From assembly GCF_036322625.1 (NCBI RefSeq), contig NZ_AP027266.1:2917001-2981000 (forward strand): a stretch of DNA of 64,000 bases. Direction: 5' to 3'. Positions 62,590 to 64,000 of the stretch are shown piece after piece. The position numbers were made by a program, and so were the translations under genes. Below the pieces are notes generated by a model, which saw only the letters and a list, made by a program, of their open reading frames with translations, was not told the origin of the DNA and made no database searches. The stretch comes from Roseicyclus marinus (GTDB lineage Bacteria; Pseudomonadota; Alphaproteobacteria; Rhodobacterales; Rhodobacteraceae). Every line of letters starts with the position of its first letter. Within the stretch, counting starts at the first letter, position 1.

Positions 62590-63593
62590 GCCGCAAGACC
62601 GATCCGGGTGACACGGGCCGTGACCTCGTCGATCACCTGCTCCAGAACAGCACCCTCGGCCCGCGCGCCGAAACTCAGCGCCATCCGGTGGCTGAGAACC
62701 GGACGCGCCAGCGCCGCCACATCCTCGGGCGAGGGCGCAAGCCGCCCATCCAGAAGCGCACGCGCCCGCACCGTCAGCATCAGCGCCTGCGCCGCGCGGG
62801 GCCCTGGGCCCCATGCCACGGTTTTCTTCACGATCTCGGGCGCTTCCTCCGCCTCGGGGCGACAGGCGCGCACAAGATCAAGGATCAGCTCCATCACGCT
62901 TTCGCCCACCGGCATGCGCCGCACCACGCCCTGCGCGGCAATGAGCGCCTCGGGGGTGAACACCGCATGCGATGTCGCCTCTTCCGTGCCGGTCGTGGCC
63001 AGCAGGATGCCGCGCTCCGTATCCCGGTCGGGATAGGCCACGTCGATCTTGACGAGAAACCGGTCAAGCTGCGCCTCGGGCAGGGGATAGGTCCCTTCCT
63101 GCTCGATGGGGTTCTGGGTCGCCAGCACGTGGAACGGTCGCGGCAGCGGCTTGTGATCACCCGCGATGGTGACCTCGCGTTCCTGCATCGCCTGCAACAG
63201 CGCCGATTGCGTGCGGGGGCTGGCGCGGTTGATCTCGTCGGCCATCAAGAGCTGGCAAAAGATCGGACCGGGCAGAAAGCGGAAACTGCGGCTGCCGTCC
63301 TGTGCCGTCTCCAGCACCTCGGACCCAAGGATATCGGCAGGCATCAGGTCGGGGGTGAACTGGATGCGGTTGGCCGACAATCCCATCACCGTCGACAGGG
63401 TGTCGACCAACAGCGTCTTGCCCAGCCCCGGCAGGCCCATCAGCAGCGCGTGACCGCCCGACAGCATCGCCGACAGGGCAAGGTTCACGACCTCGTCCTG
63501 ACCGATGATCCGCTTGGCGATGGAGGCCTTCGCCTCGCCCAGTTTCGCGCCCAGCGCTTCGATCTCGGCCACAAGCGCATCGGGGTCAGACAT
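62586..63593 (-). CDS. MoxR-family AAA ATPase
   Basis: The 335-residue ATPase has Walker A GLPGLGKT (53-60), Walker [25 protein letters not shown], and sensor 1 in [23 protein letters not shown]. MoxR ATPases act as chaperones that insert cofactors or assemble complexes, together with VWA-domain proteins such as the next genes. ATG 63593 has GGAG 7 to 10 bases upstream. It is the first gene of a four-gene operon. Confidence 0.94.
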   Translation of the reverse strand: MSDPDALVAEIEALGAKLGEAKASIAKRIIGQDEVVNLALSAMLSGGHALLMGLPGLGKTLLVDTLSTVMGLSANRIQFTPDLMPADILGSEVLETAQDGSRSFRFLPGPIFCQLLMADEINRASPRTQSALLQAMQEREVTIAGDHKPLPRPFHVLATQNPIEQEGTYPLPEAQLDRFLVKIDVAYPDRDTERGILLATTGTEEATSHAVFTPEALIAAQGVVRRMPVGESVMELILDLVRACRPEAEEAPEIVKKTVAWGPGPRAAQALMLTVRARALLDGRLAPSPEDVAALARPVLSHRMALSFGARAEGAVLEQVIDEVTARVTRIGLAA

Positions 63594-63653
63594 GGCAATG
63601 CTCCGCTGGATGGTTATGTAGGTGTGGTAACAGACCTATTCCGCGGACCACAA

Positions 63654-64000
63654 ATGGCAAAGCGAGACACCACACAAAAGATCGTGACGGGCTCGGAGGG
63701 ATCGGGCCTCGAAACCCTTCTCAAGGCCACGAAAGACGCCGCAAAGGCAGGCGGATTGCCGCCGGTCCACCTGTGGAACCCACCCTTTTGCGGCGATATC
63801 GACATGGAAATCCGCCGTGACGGGACATGGTTTCACGAGGGCACGCCCATCGGGCGCGCGCCCCTTGTGCGGCTCTTCTCGACGATCCTGAAACGCGAAG
63901 GGGACAGGTATTTCCTCGTGACCCCCGTCGAAAAGGTGGGCATCCGGGTCGAGGATGCGCCCTTCGTCGCGCAGGATTTCACCGTCACGGACGAAGGATC
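63654..64000 (+). CDS. DUF1285 protein, 5' part (cut by window edge)
   Basis: The frame is open from ATG 63654 to the window end. The first 115 residues include [61 protein letters not shown], the DUF1285 pattern found widely in Proteobacteria. The function is unknown. It is divergent from moxR, 60 bp away. Confidence 0.88.
   Translation, partial: MAKRDTTQKIVTGSEGSGLETLLKATKDAAKAGGLPPVHLWNPPFCGDIDMEIRRDGTWFHEGTPIGRAPLVRLFSTILKREGDRYFLVTPVEKVGIRVEDAPFVAQDFTVTDEG

Overview
The window looks like chromosome of an alphaproteobacterium of the Rhodobacterales (Roseobacter/Rhodobacter type). Reasons: high GC, dense overlapping operons, a SAM/SAH riboswitch in front of metK (a motif class described from Rhodobacterales), the miaB-phoH-ybeY-corC-lnt block, glcDEF, a MoxR-DUF58-DUF4159 operon, and a stand-alone NDUFS4-type complex I subunit. 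All assignments were made by reading the sequence; no database search was run.

Layout. 1-2657: the end of a hexuronate operon (uxuB fragment, kdgK, uxaC). 2667-4103: a cytoplasmic chemoreceptor-like protein. 4314-8241: a DabB-DabA inorganic-carbon pump, followed by a GNAT acetyltransferase and an Arg tRNA (TCT). 8878-22740: a 13.9 kb integrative element in the 3' end of that tRNA, bounded by exact 57-bp direct repeats. It carries a broken histidine-kinase gene, a catabolic cassette (Ldh2-type dehydrogenase, three-part ABC importer, two FAH-family hydrolases, a GntR regulator with two matching operator palindromes), a Cys-rich small protein, an unknown protein, a primase-helicase, an AlpA-type regulator, an unknown protein coupled to the integrase, and the tyrosine integrase.

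22856-30428: a signalling and secretion cluster with a possible type III effector and CesT-type chaperone, a Cache-PAS-GGDEF-EAL protein, a NarL-type response regulator, a degenerate receiver protein and a PAS histidine kinase. 30806-36777: a complex I subunit, uvrB, a rhodanese, a small exported protein, and a dioxygenase/carboxylesterase pair resembling MhqO/MhqD. 36872-40470: an aminotransferase, a run of three perfect palindromes, trmB, and metK with its riboswitch. 40470-48509: lnt, corC, ybeY, an amine oxidase, phoH, two envelope proteins sharing one short module, and miaB. 48677-51243: a glycosyltransferase-like protein, an MFS transporter and Hsp20. 51415-55836: the glycolate oxidase operon glcD-glcE-(membrane protein)-glcF. 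55962-56862: two small membrane or exported proteins. 56872-63593: the MoxR/DUF58/DUF4159 operon. 63654 onward: a DUF1285 protein cut by the window edge.

How parts work together. The uxuB-kdgK-uxaC operon converts glucuronate or galacturonate towards KDG-6-phosphate. The island cassette looks like a self-contained uptake and degradation module for an unidentified small organic acid under one GntR regulator, and it rides on a replicating or excising element. The most interesting items are this cassette with its paired operators, the effector/chaperone pair, repeated hairpins inside the glc operon, and a 30-odd-residue Asp-Gly-Cys module shared by two neighbouring envelope proteins.
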